Shown: in pieces, positions 7,545 to 16,725 of the stretch
Layout of the letters: each line of letters opens with the position of its first letter
How positions within the stretch are numbered: position 1 is the first letter of the stretch
NCBI GenBank assembly: GCA_964499285.1
Contig: CAZCLA010000003.1
Span: 1-64,000, forward strand
Source: JAGFIY01 sp964499285
GTDB taxonomy: Bacteria; Bacteroidota; Ignavibacteria; Ignavibacteriales; Melioribacteraceae
Length of the DNA: 64,000 bases
Reading direction: 5' to 3'
Position numbers and translations under genes: made by a program
The notes under the pieces: model-generated
Database searches by the model: none
What the model was told of the DNA's origin: nothing
Seen by the model: only the letters and a program-made list of their open reading frames with translations

Positions 7545-10238
7545 ATGCGATTGTTTTTTACAACTATCATTTTTTGCCTAATTGCTAATTTAACTTTTGC
7601 TCAGACATACAAGAAGATTGAAATCGATGTTTTCTCAAATGAGGATATTAAGGGGTTGATGGAACTTGGACTCGCTGTTGATCACGCCGAGAAGGATTCA
7701 GGAACGATTTCCTTCTTTGCAAGTGAAGATGAGCTGAAACTTTTAGATAATGCCGGATATTCCTACCATATTATAATTGAAGATTGGATTGAATATTATA
7801 ATTCCCTCCCCAAAATGAGTGAAGCTGAAAAACAGTCACAGTTGGATAGAACCAAAACACTTTACGGTGTTTCAGGTTTTAACTATGGTTCTATGGGAGG
7901 TTACTTCACATTAGCCGAAGTTTGGGCTGAGCTTGATGAAATGTTTACAGATTATCCGAATCTCATAACAGAAAAAACATCAATCGGAACGACTCATCAA
8001 GATAGGGATATTTATTATGTAAAAATTTCAGATAATCCAACAGTAGATGAAAACGAGCCGGAAGTTCTTTATACAGCACTTCATCATGCCAGAGAACCAG
8101 AAAGTATGATGCTTCTCATTTATTATATGTACTACCTCCTCGAAAATTATGGGATAGATGATGAAGTTACTTATCTTATTGATAACAGAGAAATTTATTT
8201 TGTCCCGGTCGTTAATCCCGATGGATATTTCTACAACGAAACAACAAATCCTAACGGTGGTGGTTTCTGGAGAAAAAATAGACGTGTAAACGGTGATGGT
8301 TCCTATGGTGTAGATCTTAATAGAAATTATGGCCCAATGGAATATTGGAACGCTCCAAACGGAGGTTCAAGTACATTTACAAATTCTGAGACATATCGTG
8401 GCCCTAATCCATTTTCAGAACCGGAGACTTCTGCAATCAGAGATTTTATCGCTTCTCGCGAAATAAAAGCATGCTTAAATTATCATACTTACAGTAACCT
8501 CTTAATCTATCCGTACGGCGCACTTGAAATGGAAACACCTGACTCTACAATTTTTAGAGAATACGCGCAGGATATGACTCAATATAATGGTTATACTACA
8601 GGAACAGATCAGCAGACAGTTGGATATTCGACCAGAGGAAACAGTGATGATTTTATGTACGATGGCGACCTTCTCTCGCACGGTAAAATATTTGCAATGA
8701 CTCCCGAAGTCGGTAATAGTTTTTGGCCGCCGCAATCAGAGATAATTCCTCTTGCTGAGGAGAATATTTATCCTAATCTTTATTATGCCTGGGCTGCCGG
8801 AGAATATCCGGAGTTTGTCAACTATTCCATAAGTGAAGAATATGTTGACCCCGGAGAATCTTTTGAAATGCAGATAACCTTGTTCAACAGAGGATTATCC
8901 ACTTCGTCAAATATTGTAGTGGAACTCAGTTCTTTATCTCAATATTTAACTGTAAATTCAGGTAGTATTAATTTTGATCCCATACCTTCGCGAACTGCAG
9001 TTCAATCAACTTTGGCTTTTAACGTAACTGCTTCACCAAGTGCCCCGGTTGGAGGTAATTTAGGATTAAAGGTCGTAATAAAAGCTGGTGATTATGAATT
9101 GAGCAGCGATAATATCACAATTCAAATTGGTACTCCTATCATTGTTTTTCAAGATCTTAATTACGGACCCGAAACTTTATGGGCGATCGATTCGGATGTA
9201 GAACATCAATGGGAAGCGACAACTTCCGACTTTTTTAGCGAGCCGACTTCTTTCACAGATAGTAAAAACGGCGATTATGCTAAGAACGCAACAGTTACAA
9301 TGACATTAAACGATCCGGTCGATTTGACCGGATTAACAAATCCTGTCCTTTCTTTCAGAACAAAATACAGTTTTGAAGCAAATTGGGACTGCGGAGTAGT
9401 TTCCGTTTCTACAAACGGTGGATCTACGTGGAATCAATTATCTGGGAATTATACTACTGCGGCTTCCGGTGCCGGAAGACAAACCCCGGGAGGTTCACCT
9501 GTTTATGAAGGTATTCAAAACTTATGGGTTTACGAGGAAATGAGTTTGAATAATTTCCTCAATAAACAGATAATAATCAAATTTGAACTTCGTTCGGATA
9601 TTTCAAATCAGCGAGACGGGTGGTATTTGGATGATATTAAAGTTCACTATCTCGGTGTAGTACCTGTTGAACTTACAAATTTTTCGGGTTTACCAATTGA
9701 AGATGGAGTTCTCCTAAACTGGCAGACTGCTACGGAAACAAACAATAAAGGCTTTGAGCTTGAAAGAAAACTTACCGGATCAGAAAACGAATGGCAGAAA
9801 TTAACATTTATTGAAGGAAGGGGAACAACCTCTGAAATTTCCAATTACGAATATCACGATAAAATTAGTGTTTCAGGTGTTTATAACTATCGGCTGAAAC
9901 AAATAGATTATGATGGTACCTTTACATATTCCGATGTAGTTGAAGTCGATTTTACTACGGTGGTTAATTATCGACTTTCACAAAATTATCCGAATCCTTT
10001 CAACCCGGAAACGACAATAGAGTATTCAATTCCAACAAAAGCTTTTGTTACATTAAAATTATTTAACTCGTTGGGCGAAGAAATTGCCGTTCTGGTCAAT
10101 AAAGAAATGGAAGCCGGAAATTATAATGTAAATCTTAACCTTGATGAATTTTCAATAAATTTGAGCACAGGAGTTTATTATTATACAATTTCTGCGGGAA
10201 GTTTTTTCCAAGCGAAAAAGATGCTTTATCTCAAGTAA
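7545..10238 (+). CDS. Secreted M14 zinc carboxypeptidase with T9SS C-terminal sorting domain
   Basis: An 897-residue exported peptidase. A signal peptide ends near LTFAQ. The M14 catalytic domain covers roughly residues 110-440. The zinc ligands are HARE (His181, Glu184) and His314, with DLNRN at 257-261 and the catalytic Glu388 in TPEVG. After it come a beta-sandwich region with an NEW/CARDB-like look and a jelly-roll-like region (about 530-700) of the kind found in immune-inhibitor-A-type proteins. The C-terminal domain starts at NYPNPFNP (residue 814) and matches the Por/type IX sorting domain used in Bacteroidota and Ignavibacteria. It should therefore cross the outer membrane and cleave C-terminal residues of extracellular peptides. 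RBS AAGGA precedes the ATG. Confidence 0.92.
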   Translation: MRLFFTTIIFCLIANLTFAQTYKKIEIDVFSNEDIKGLMELGLAVDHAEKDSGTISFFASEDELKLLDNAGYSYHIIIEDWIEYYNSLPKMSEAEKQSQLDRTKTLYGVSGFNYGSMGGYFTLAEVWAELDEMFTDYPNLITEKTSIGTTHQDRDIYYVKISDNPTVDENEPEVLYTALHHAREPESMMLLIYYMYYLLENYGIDDEVTYLIDNREIYFVPVVNPDGYFYNETTNPNGGGFWRKNRRVNGDGSYGVDLNRNYGPMEYWNAPNGGSSTFTNSETYRGPNPFSEPETSAIRDFIASREIKACLNYHTYSNLLIYPYGALEMETPDSTIFREYAQDMTQYNGYTTGTDQQTVGYSTRGNSDDFMYDGDLLSHGKIFAMTPEVGNSFWPPQSEIIPLAEENIYPNLYYAWAAGEYPEFVNYSISEEYVDPGESFEMQITLFNRGLSTSSNIVVELSSLSQYLTVNSGSINFDPIPSRTAVQSTLAFNVTASPSAPVGGNLGLKVVIKAGDYELSSDNITIQIGTPIIVFQDLNYGPETLWAIDSDVEHQWEATTSDFFSEPTSFTDSKNGDYAKNATVTMTLNDPVDLTGLTNPVLSFRTKYSFEANWDCGVVSVSTNGGSTWNQLSGNYTTAASGAGRQTPGGSPVYEGIQNLWVYEEMSLNNFLNKQIIIKFELRSDISNQRDGWYLDDIKVHYLGVVPVELTNFSGLPIEDGVLLNWQTATETNNKGFELERKLTGSENEWQKLTFIEGRGTTSEISNYEYHDKISVSGVYNYRLKQIDYDGTFTYSDVVEVDFTTVVNYRLSQNYPNPFNPETTIEYSIPTKAFVTLKLFNSLGEEIAVLVNKEMEAGNYNVNLNLDEFSINLSTGVYYYTISAGSFFQAKKMLYLK

Positions 10239-10296
10239 TTTGCCCAAAGCATCATTTGCTTATTGAGAGTAATAATCGTAAATTTAATATTCTTAT

Positions 10297-10324
10297 TCGC
10301 CCTTTTTAGGGCGATTTTTATTTG
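10297..10324 (+). terminator. Terminator or attenuator hairpin just before rimP
   Basis: TCGCCC (10297-10302) pairs with GGGCGA (10309-10314) around a six-base loop, followed by TTTTTATTTG. It lies 58 bases after the carboxypeptidase stop and ends next to the rimP ATG (10326). It can terminate the upstream gene. Its position is also that of a leader attenuator for the rimP-nusA-infB operon, since the hairpin covers the place where the rimP ribosome binding site would be. Confidence 0.65.
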
Positions 10325-10325
10325 T

Positions 10326-10778
10326 ATGGACAGAAACAGACATAAAATAGTAGAGTTTTCCAAAGAAGCAGCTGAAAAATTTGATTGTCTTCTAATTGAT
10401 GTTGAACTCCGCGGCGATTCCCGCAATAAAATTATTGAAGTTTTTATTGATAACGAAAAAGGAATAACAGCCGAGGTTTGCGGCGATGTAAGCAAAGAAA
10501 TTAATGTGCTTCTTGAACAGGAAAATATATTCGATGGCAAATATAGGCTTGATGTTTCATCACCGGGAATTGATCGCCCTCTGATTTATCTTAAGCAGTT
10601 TCCTAAAAACATTGGAAGACAGTTTAAAGTGATTTATAAATCTGATGATAATAAAGAATCTTTCGAAGGAAAACTTGAAAGAATTAATGGTGAGTTTCTT
10701 GAATTTTCAGTAAAGAAGGAATTAAGAACAATTCCTTTTGAAAGTATAATTACAGCTAAAGTAAAAATAAGTTTTTGA
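10326..10778 (+). CDS. rimP: Ribosome maturation factor RimP
   Basis: RimP binds the small subunit during 30S assembly. The 150-residue protein has the two-domain RimP pattern: an N-terminal alpha/beta domain with CLLIDVELRG and the conserved LDVSSPGIDRPL segment, then an SH3-like C-terminal domain. The start is placed at ATG 10326 (MDRNRHKIVEF). The frame stays open to TTG 10263, but the extra residues would be translated from the hairpin sequence and do not look like RimP. Gene order rimP-nusA-infB is conserved across bacteria and supports the call. Confidence 0.9.
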   Translation: MDRNRHKIVEFSKEAAEKFDCLLIDVELRGDSRNKIIEVFIDNEKGITAEVCGDVSKEINVLLEQENIFDGKYRLDVSSPGIDRPLIYLKQFPKNIGRQFKVIYKSDDNKESFEGKLERINGEFLEFSVKKELRTIPFESIITAKVKISF

Positions 10779-10796
10779 CTTTTGGAGGCACAATAA

Positions 10797-12047
10797 ATGA
10801 ACAGCGCAATAGTTGAATCATTTTCTCAAATGGTTCGTGAAAAAAGTGTTGATAAAGATGTTTTGGCGAACATCATAGAAGAAATATTCGGTCTGCTGGT
10901 TAAGAAAAAATTTGGGCAAGACTCAAACTATGATGTGGTGGTTAATATGGACAAAGGCGACATTGAAATTTTCTTGGAAAGAACAATTGTTGAAGTTGTT
11001 GAAAATCCTGAAACAGAGATAAGTATTGACGAAGTTAACGAAAAAGGAAACGATGAAGAACTAGAGGTTGGAGATGATTTTGTTGAAAAAATTGAACTTG
11101 CCGCATTCGGAAGACGATTAATAAATCTTGCTAGACAAAATTTAAACCAGCGCATTCGCGAAATTGAAAAAGATATTATTCATAACGAATACAGCGAAAT
11201 GATCGGTGAAATAATTGTCGGTGATATCTATCAAGTTAGGAAAAATGATGTTCTCGTTAACCATAATAAAAACGAACTTCTGATGCCGCGGCCAGAACAG
11301 ATAGCAAGAGAAAGATACAGAAAAGGTGATACTATCCGCGCCGCTGTCAAGGAAGTAAGAAAAACTCAAAATGGTCCCGTAATAATTATTTCGAGAGCGG
11401 ATAATGTTTTCTTAAGGAGATTATTCGAAATTGAAATTCCAGAAATTTACGATGGCGTGATCGATATAAAAGGAATTGCACGCGAACCCGGAGAAAGAGC
11501 GAAAGTTGCGGTCGAATCACAGGATGCAAGAATTGATGCTGTGGGTGCATGCGTTGGAATGAAAGGTGTTAGAATTCATGCCATAGTTCGTGAATTGAAC
11601 AACGAAAATATTGATGTGATAAACTACTCGGATGATCCGATTGTTTACATCCAGCGAGCACTTGCCCCCGCAAAATTAAAACAAATCGAACTCGATGAAG
11701 AAGAGAAGAAATGTACGGTAGTCGCTGACAGCGATCAAGTAAGTTTAATTGTGGGACGAAACGGCGTAAACATTAGATTGGCAATGAAATTAACAGGTTA
11801 TGATATAGAAGTGATTAGAGAAGAAAAACCGTTTGAGGAATATGAAGACGATATCGAACTCGTTGAACTTCGTGAAGAATTAACTTCCGAAATTGTTGAT
11901 CTATTGATTCTCAATAGATTGGATACTGCAGTGGAAGTACTTCAAGCCGGCGTAGAGAAACTAGCGGCAATAGATGGTTTGGATAAGGGAAAAGCAGAAG
12001 AAATAATCGATATAATTAAATCTCAGTTTGAAGAAGAAGAAGAATAA
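10797..12047 (+). CDS. nusA: Transcription termination/antitermination factor NusA
   Basis: NusA binds RNA polymerase and modulates pausing, termination and antitermination. The 416-residue protein shows an N-terminal polymerase-binding domain, an S1 domain (about residues 130-200), and two KH domains marked by VGMKGVRI (near residue 250) and VGRNGVNI (near 318). A short helix-hairpin-helix-like C-terminal part ends in an acidic EEEEE tail. An acidic insertion (about residues 65-95) lies between the N-terminal domain and S1. GGAGG stands before the ATG. Confidence 0.96.
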   Translation: MNSAIVESFSQMVREKSVDKDVLANIIEEIFGLLVKKKFGQDSNYDVVVNMDKGDIEIFLERTIVEVVENPETEISIDEVNEKGNDEELEVGDDFVEKIELAAFGRRLINLARQNLNQRIREIEKDIIHNEYSEMIGEIIVGDIYQVRKNDVLVNHNKNELLMPRPEQIARERYRKGDTIRAAVKEVRKTQNGPVIIISRADNVFLRRLFEIEIPEIYDGVIDIKGIAREPGERAKVAVESQDARIDAVGACVGMKGVRIHAIVRELNNENIDVINYSDDPIVYIQRALAPAKLKQIELDEEEKKCTVVADSDQVSLIVGRNGVNIRLAMKLTGYDIEVIREEKPFEEYEDDIELVELREELTSEIVDLLILNRLDTAVEVLQAGVEKLAAIDGLDKGKAEEIIDIIKSQFEEEEE

Positions 12048-12071
12048 TTTAAGATATAGGTTAAACAAAAT

Positions 12072-14702
12072 ATGGGCGAAACAACTAAGCCGAAAAAACT
12101 AAGGATTTACAAATTTGCTTCGGAATATAATCTTGCTTCGGAAGCATTGGTCGAATTTTTAAATTCCAAGGGACACGAAGTCAAATCGCATATGTCCGTT
12201 CTGACAGATGAGATGCTTTCGGATGTTAATGAGCACTTTAAAAAAGATATTGAAAGCGCTCAAAAACATTATCGGAAGGTATCAGAATTCAATAAAAAGC
12301 GAACTGAAAAGTCCGAAGAAGAAACTGCTAAAGAAATCGAGAAGAAAGAAGAAAAGGTAGTTGAACAACTCGAAGAGGAGAAAATAGTTGATCGCCCCGT
12401 AGAAGAAAAAATTGAGCCGGAAGAAAAGACAGAATCTGCGGAATCTGAAGAAGTTGTTGAAGAAGAAGCTGAAGAAACCAAAAAGCAGGATAAACCCGAG
12501 GAAGAAGAGAGCAAAACGTTCAGAACTCAATCAGAAATTGACCTTGAGAAAAAGAAAAAAGGTCTTACGGTTGTTGGCAAAATAGATGTCGATAAGAAGA
12601 AGTCACCAAAACCTAGTAAAATAGAGGATAAAGGAACACCTAAATCAAAGGATGCAGCTGCAGCAACTGATTCAGAAGCTGAACCGGCTAAAAAGAAAAA
12701 GAAAAAAGTGCTTAAGGCAAAGAAAAAAGGAAAAGGTGAAGAAGAAGAAAATGTAAAAAGTAAGAAGAAGCGAAAGCTCAAACGGCTTGAAGTTGATAAA
12801 AAGGAAGTTGAAGCAGCGATCAAACGTACTATGTTGAGTATGGACAGCGCAAGTGTTCCTGACAGGGCAAGCGCAAGAAAAAAGAAAAGAAAAGAAAAAC
12901 ATGACATCGAAGAACAAAAACTTCAAGAAAAAATTGAAAGAGATAGTACTACACTTCTCGTAACAGAATTTATTGCAGTAAATGAATTAGCTAATCTTAT
13001 GAATGTTCCTGTAAGTGAGGTAATTCAAAAATGTATTGGACTGGGCATCATGGTTTCAATTAATCAAAGGCTTGATGTTGAAACCATCACTCTTGTTGCT
13101 GATGAATTCGGTTTTGATGTCGAATTTCAGGAAGAGTATTCTGTCGATCTTCTTGAGGATACAAAAGATCCCAGCGATACTCTGAAACCTCGCTCGCCGG
13201 TAGTTACAATAATGGGTCACGTTGATCATGGAAAAACTTCGCTGCTTGATTATATAAGAAAAGAAAATGTTGTGGCTGGAGAAGCCGGCGGTATCACTCA
13301 ACACATTGGAGCTTATAGAGTAAAAGTAAGCGAGGATAAACAAATAACATTTCTTGATACTCCCGGGCACGAAGCTTTTACGGCAATGAGAGCACGAGGG
13401 GCAAAAGTAACCGATATAGTTGTTCTTATTGTTGCGGCTGATGATGCTGTTATGCCCCAAACAGTTGAGGCTATAAATCACTCGCAGGCAGCAGGTGTGC
13501 CAATAATAGTTGCAATAAATAAAATTGATAAACCCGGAGCAAACATTGAAAAAATTAAGCAACAATTGGCAGATAGAAATGTTCTTGTTGAGGATTGGGG
13601 TGGTAAACATCAATGTGTTGAAATTTCTGCAAAAGCCGGAACAAATATCGATTTGCTGCTTGAAAAAATTATTCTTGAATCCGAACTGCTTGAACTTAAA
13701 GCAAATCCGGACAGAAATGCCCGGGGAATTGTAATTGAATCGCAACTTGATAAGGGAAGGGGAGTAACTTCAACAATTTTAGTTCAGAAAGGAACTTTAA
13801 GAGTTGGCGATCCGTTTGTTGCCGGTAATTATCAAGGAAGAGTTCGTGCAATGTTTGACGAACGCAATAATAAAATTGATGAAGTAGGTCCTTCGGCTCC
13901 GGCAGTTGTGCTTGGATTTGAAGGTGCCCCTCAGGCAGGTGATACATTTGTTGTTGTCGATTCTGAAAGAGAAGCAAGAGAAGTAAGTCTGAAACGTCAA
14001 CAACTTCACCGAGAGCAGGCTCACCGCCAAGTTAAACTGATTACTCTCGATGAAATAGCAAATCAAATTAGTCAAGGCGGAATAAAAGAGCTGCTTCTTG
14101 TTGTTAAAGGTGACGTTGACGGCTCAGTTGAAGCTTTATCGGATTCGCTAATGAAACTCTCGAACAAAGAGGTAGTAGTAAAAGTAATACATAAGGGAGT
14201 TGGAGCAATCACCGAAGGAGATGTTCTGCTTGCCGCCGCATCTGAAGCAATTATCATAGGCTTCCACGTTAGACCGAATTTGAACGCAAGGAAAGTCGCT
14301 GAAGCAGAGCATGTTGATATTAGACTTTATAACGTTATCTACGATGCAATAAATGAGGTCAAATCAGCGCTCGAAGGAATGTTGTCTCCAGTACTTTCGG
14401 AAGAAATTGTTGCAACAGTGGAAGTGCGTGATACATTCAAAGTTCCGAGAACAGGCACAGTTGCAGGATGTTACGTTCAGGATGGGAAAATTTCTAGGAA
14501 CAGTAAAATACGATTGTTCAGAGACGGAGTTGCTGTTTATGAAGGCGAACTCGATACCTTAAAGAGATTTAAGGACGATGTTAAAGAAGTGGATGCCGGT
14601 TATGAATGCGGAATAAAAATTGCTAATTATAATGATATTAAAGTTGGCGATATTATTGAAGCATATAAAATTGTTGAGACAAAGAAAAAACTTGAATCAT
14701 AA
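12072..14702 (+). CDS. infB: Translation initiation factor IF-2
   Basis: IF-2 is the GTPase that places fMet-tRNA on the 30S subunit and promotes subunit joining. The 876-residue protein has an N-terminal IF2_N-like helix bundle (LRIYKFASEYN). A long low-complexity Lys/Glu-rich linker covers about residues 75-290. A second IF2_N domain precedes the GTPase domain, which has GHVDHGKTS (near residue 382), DTPGHEAF and NKID. Domains II, III and the C-terminal tRNA-binding domain follow. All G motifs are intact. It is the third gene of the rimP operon. Confidence 0.97.
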   Translation: MGETTKPKKLRIYKFASEYNLASEALVEFLNSKGHEVKSHMSVLTDEMLSDVNEHFKKDIESAQKHYRKVSEFNKKRTEKSEEETAKEIEKKEEKVVEQLEEEKIVDRPVEEKIEPEEKTESAESEEVVEEEAEETKKQDKPEEEESKTFRTQSEIDLEKKKKGLTVVGKIDVDKKKSPKPSKIEDKGTPKSKDAAAATDSEAEPAKKKKKKVLKAKKKGKGEEEENVKSKKKRKLKRLEVDKKEVEAAIKRTMLSMDSASVPDRASARKKKRKEKHDIEEQKLQEKIERDSTTLLVTEFIAVNELANLMNVPVSEVIQKCIGLGIMVSINQRLDVETITLVADEFGFDVEFQEEYSVDLLEDTKDPSDTLKPRSPVVTIMGHVDHGKTSLLDYIRKENVVAGEAGGITQHIGAYRVKVSEDKQITFLDTPGHEAFTAMRARGAKVTDIVVLIVAADDAVMPQTVEAINHSQAAGVPIIVAINKIDKPGANIEKIKQQLADRNVLVEDWGGKHQCVEISAKAGTNIDLLLEKIILESELLELKANPDRNARGIVIESQLDKGRGVTSTILVQKGTLRVGDPFVAGNYQGRVRAMFDERNNKIDEVGPSAPAVVLGFEGAPQAGDTFVVVDSEREAREVSLKRQQLHREQAHRQVKLITLDEIANQISQGGIKELLLVVKGDVDGSVEALSDSLMKLSNKEVVVKVIHKGVGAITEGDVLLAAASEAIIIGFHVRPNLNARKVAEAEHVDIRLYNVIYDAINEVKSALEGMLSPVLSEEIVATVEVRDTFKVPRTGTVAGCYVQDGKISRNSKIRLFRDGVAVYEGELDTLKRFKDDVKEVDAGYECGIKIANYNDIKVGDIIEAYKIVETKKKLES

Positions 14703-14704
14703 AG

Positions 14705-15067
14705 ATGTCGGTTAGGTTAGATAAAGTTTCGAGCATGATAAAAGATGAGATCAGCCTTATCTTTCTTCACAAAATACAGGACCCTCAGCTTGGTTTACTC
14801 ACAATTACGAATGTGAAAGTCACTCCTGATTTGAGACTTGCCAAAGTGTATATTTCGGTTTATGACAAAGAAAAAAGGGAGTATTGTCTCGAAAAAGTTG
14901 AGGAGCTTAACGGTTTTATTCGTTCGATTCTTGCTAAAAGAATTAACATTAAACACGTTCCGGAATTGAAATTTTTTATTGATGATACTTTGGACTATGT
15001 TGAAAAGATGGAAGACTTGTTCAAAAAGATTCACGAAGATGATAAGCAAGACAACTCTGAAGATTGA
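14705..15067 (+). CDS. rbfA: 30S ribosome-binding factor RbfA
   Basis: RbfA is a cold-shock-linked 30S assembly factor with a KH-type fold. The 120-residue protein begins RLDKVSSMIKDEIS, the usual RbfA opening. It contains VKVTPDLRLAKVYIS and ends the fold with HVPELKFFIDDTLDY. It starts two bases after the infB stop codon. Its acidic C-terminal tail overlaps the start of truB by 29 bases, so translation of the two is probably coupled. Confidence 0.94.
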   Translation: MSVRLDKVSSMIKDEISLIFLHKIQDPQLGLLTITNVKVTPDLRLAKVYISVYDKEKREYCLEKVEELNGFIRSILAKRINIKHVPELKFFIDDTLDYVEKMEDLFKKIHEDDKQDNSED

Positions 15068-15737
15068 TGCTGTCGATTTCCAAAATGGTGAGTTAATACT
15101 TGTCGATAAGGAAAAAGGTAAATCATCATTTAATGTTGTTTATAAGATTAGAAAAGCAACCGGTGTTAAAAAAGTTGGTCATGCCGGTACTCTCGATCCG
15201 GCGGCAACAGGCTTGTTGATAGTCTGTACAGGAAAAATGACAAAGGAACTTTCGCTTTTTCAAGAACAGAGAAAAGTTTATTCCGGTGTTATTTGTTTGG
15301 GTAAGAGGACTTTGTCGATGGATTCTGAAACAGAATTTATTGAAGAAAAGGAATTTGATCACATCACCGATGATGAGATTAATCAAACCGCAGAATCGTT
15401 CGTTGGTAAGTTGATGCAGATACCGCCGATGTATTCAGCTGTTAAACACCGGGGCAAAGCTTTATATAAGTACGCACGCAAAGGAGTAGAAGTTGAACGA
15501 AAACCCCGTGAAGTTAACATTTACAGGTTTGAGATAAGAAAAATCGAATTACCAGATATCCATTTTGAAATAGAATGTTCCAAAGGGACTTATATCAGAA
15601 CTATTGCAGAAGACTTAGGAATTAAACTAGGAAGCGGAGCCTACTTAAAAGAACTGCGAAGAACACGAATTGGTGATTTTAGTGTTGATGATGCTATAAA
15701 AATTCAAGACTTTCAAGCTCTTTGTGAAAGAAATTAA
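15039..15737 (+). CDS. truB: tRNA pseudouridine-55 synthase TruB
   Basis: TruB converts U55 to pseudouridine in the T-loop of tRNAs. The catalytic aspartate is Asp53 in GHAGTLDPAATG. The substrate-binding motif YSAVKHRGKALYKYAR and the KGTYIRTIAEDLG motif are present. The start is placed at ATG 15039 (MISKTTLKIDAVDF), inside the end of rbfA. The frame is open further up to 14979, but those residues are non-homologous read-through of rbfA sequence. At 232 residues this is the short form without an obvious C-terminal PUA domain. Confidence 0.92.
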   Translation: MISKTTLKIDAVDFQNGELILVDKEKGKSSFNVVYKIRKATGVKKVGHAGTLDPAATGLLIVCTGKMTKELSLFQEQRKVYSGVICLGKRTLSMDSETEFIEEKEFDHITDDEINQTAESFVGKLMQIPPMYSAVKHRGKALYKYARKGVEVERKPREVNIYRFEIRKIELPDIHFEIECSKGTYIRTIAEDLGIKLGSGAYLKELRRTRIGDFSVDDAIKIQDFQALCERN

Positions 15738-15739
15738 GC

Positions 15740-16675
15740 ATGAAAATATTTTATAATATTAAAGAAATAGATTTTGACAGAAACACTGTTTTAACAATCG
15801 GCACATTTGATGGGCTTCATCTCGGGCATAAAAAAATTTTGACAGAATTGAAATACGAAGCTGAAAATGAAGCAGCGCGATCTTTTGTCATTACTTTCGA
15901 CCCTCATCCAAGAACCATTGTAGGGAGTGGAGATATAAAGTTACTTAACACGCTCGTCGAGAAATTGCAAAGATTTGAAGAGACTGGTGTAGAAAACGTA
16001 CTTATTTTTAATTTTGACAGAGATTTTTCGCAGATCGATTACGACACTTTTATTAAAAACTTTATAGTAGATAAAATAGGTGTCAAGAAAATTATAATCG
16101 GATACGATCATAAATTCGGGAAAAATCGAGCAGGTGACAAATTCAGATTGATCGAACTTGGTAAACAGTATAATTTTGATGTATCAGTTGTTGAAGCCGT
16201 TGAGAAAGAAGGAATAGTAATAAGCAGCACGACCATAAGGCAGTCAATTGATAAAGGCGAAGTTGAAACCGCAAAAAATATTCTCGGTTATGAATATGAA
16301 ATTTCTGGAAGCGTTATAGACGGAATTAAGCGGGGAAGAAAAATTGGTTTTAGAACCGCAAATATTGAGGTAGATTACGATAAAAAACTTGTTCCTAAAA
16401 TAGGCGTCTATATAGTTAAATGTGTGATTGATTCAAATACTCATTTCGGACTTATGAATATTGGAACGAGACCGACTTTTGAGGAAAGCGATGAAATTAA
16501 AATGGAAGTACATTTATTTGAATTTAATAACGATATTTATTCCAAGAATATAAAAATACACTTTCTTAAACGATTGAGAGACGAAATTAAATTCGCTTCA
16601 AAGGAAGAATTAATTGACCAAATTAAAAAAGATAAAGAAGAAGCAAATAAATTTTTAGCAAACTTAGTTAATTAA
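15740..16675 (+). CDS. ribF: Bifunctional riboflavin kinase/FAD synthetase RibF
   Basis: RibF phosphorylates riboflavin to FMN and adenylates FMN to FAD. The N-terminal FAD synthetase domain has the nucleotidyltransferase motif GTFDGLHLGH (residues 21-30) and ISSTTIRQSI. The C-terminal kinase domain has GRKIGF and NIGTRPTF. The kinase signature normally reads PTAN; here it reads RTAN (Arg205-Asn208), a change at an otherwise conserved proline. The threonine and asparagine are kept. The gene starts two bases after truB, and its stop codon lies in a hairpin before rpsO. 311 residues is the usual length. Confidence 0.93.
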   Translation: MKIFYNIKEIDFDRNTVLTIGTFDGLHLGHKKILTELKYEAENEAARSFVITFDPHPRTIVGSGDIKLLNTLVEKLQRFEETGVENVLIFNFDRDFSQIDYDTFIKNFIVDKIGVKKIIIGYDHKFGKNRAGDKFRLIELGKQYNFDVSVVEAVEKEGIVISSTTIRQSIDKGEVETAKNILGYEYEISGSVIDGIKRGRKIGFRTANIEVDYDKKLVPKIGVYIVKCVIDSNTHFGLMNIGTRPTFEESDEIKMEVHLFEFNNDIYSKNIKIHFLKRLRDEIKFASKEELIDQIKKDKEEANKFLANLVN

Positions 16676-16696
16676 TCCCGGGTAATTCTGGGATTA
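16673..16696 (+). promoter_or_regulatory. Hairpin in the rpsO leader
   Basis: A 7-base inverted repeat (TAATCCC at 16673-16679, GGGATTA at 16690-16696) starts on the ribF stop codon and lies about 30 bases before rpsO. There is no T-run after it, so it is unlikely to be a terminator. Leaders of rpsO in other bacteria hold structures for S15 feedback control or RNA processing; that role here is inference. Confidence 0.35.
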
Positions 16697-16725
16697 CATT
16701 GTAAAACAAAATAAAGGTTAACAAA

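Noticed and set aside
13056..13745. Long antisense open frame of 229 codons inside infB
   Set aside because: It lies opposite a conserved GTPase gene, has no homology pattern, is rich in Cys, Asn and Phe as expected of a shadow frame, and has no ribosome binding site.
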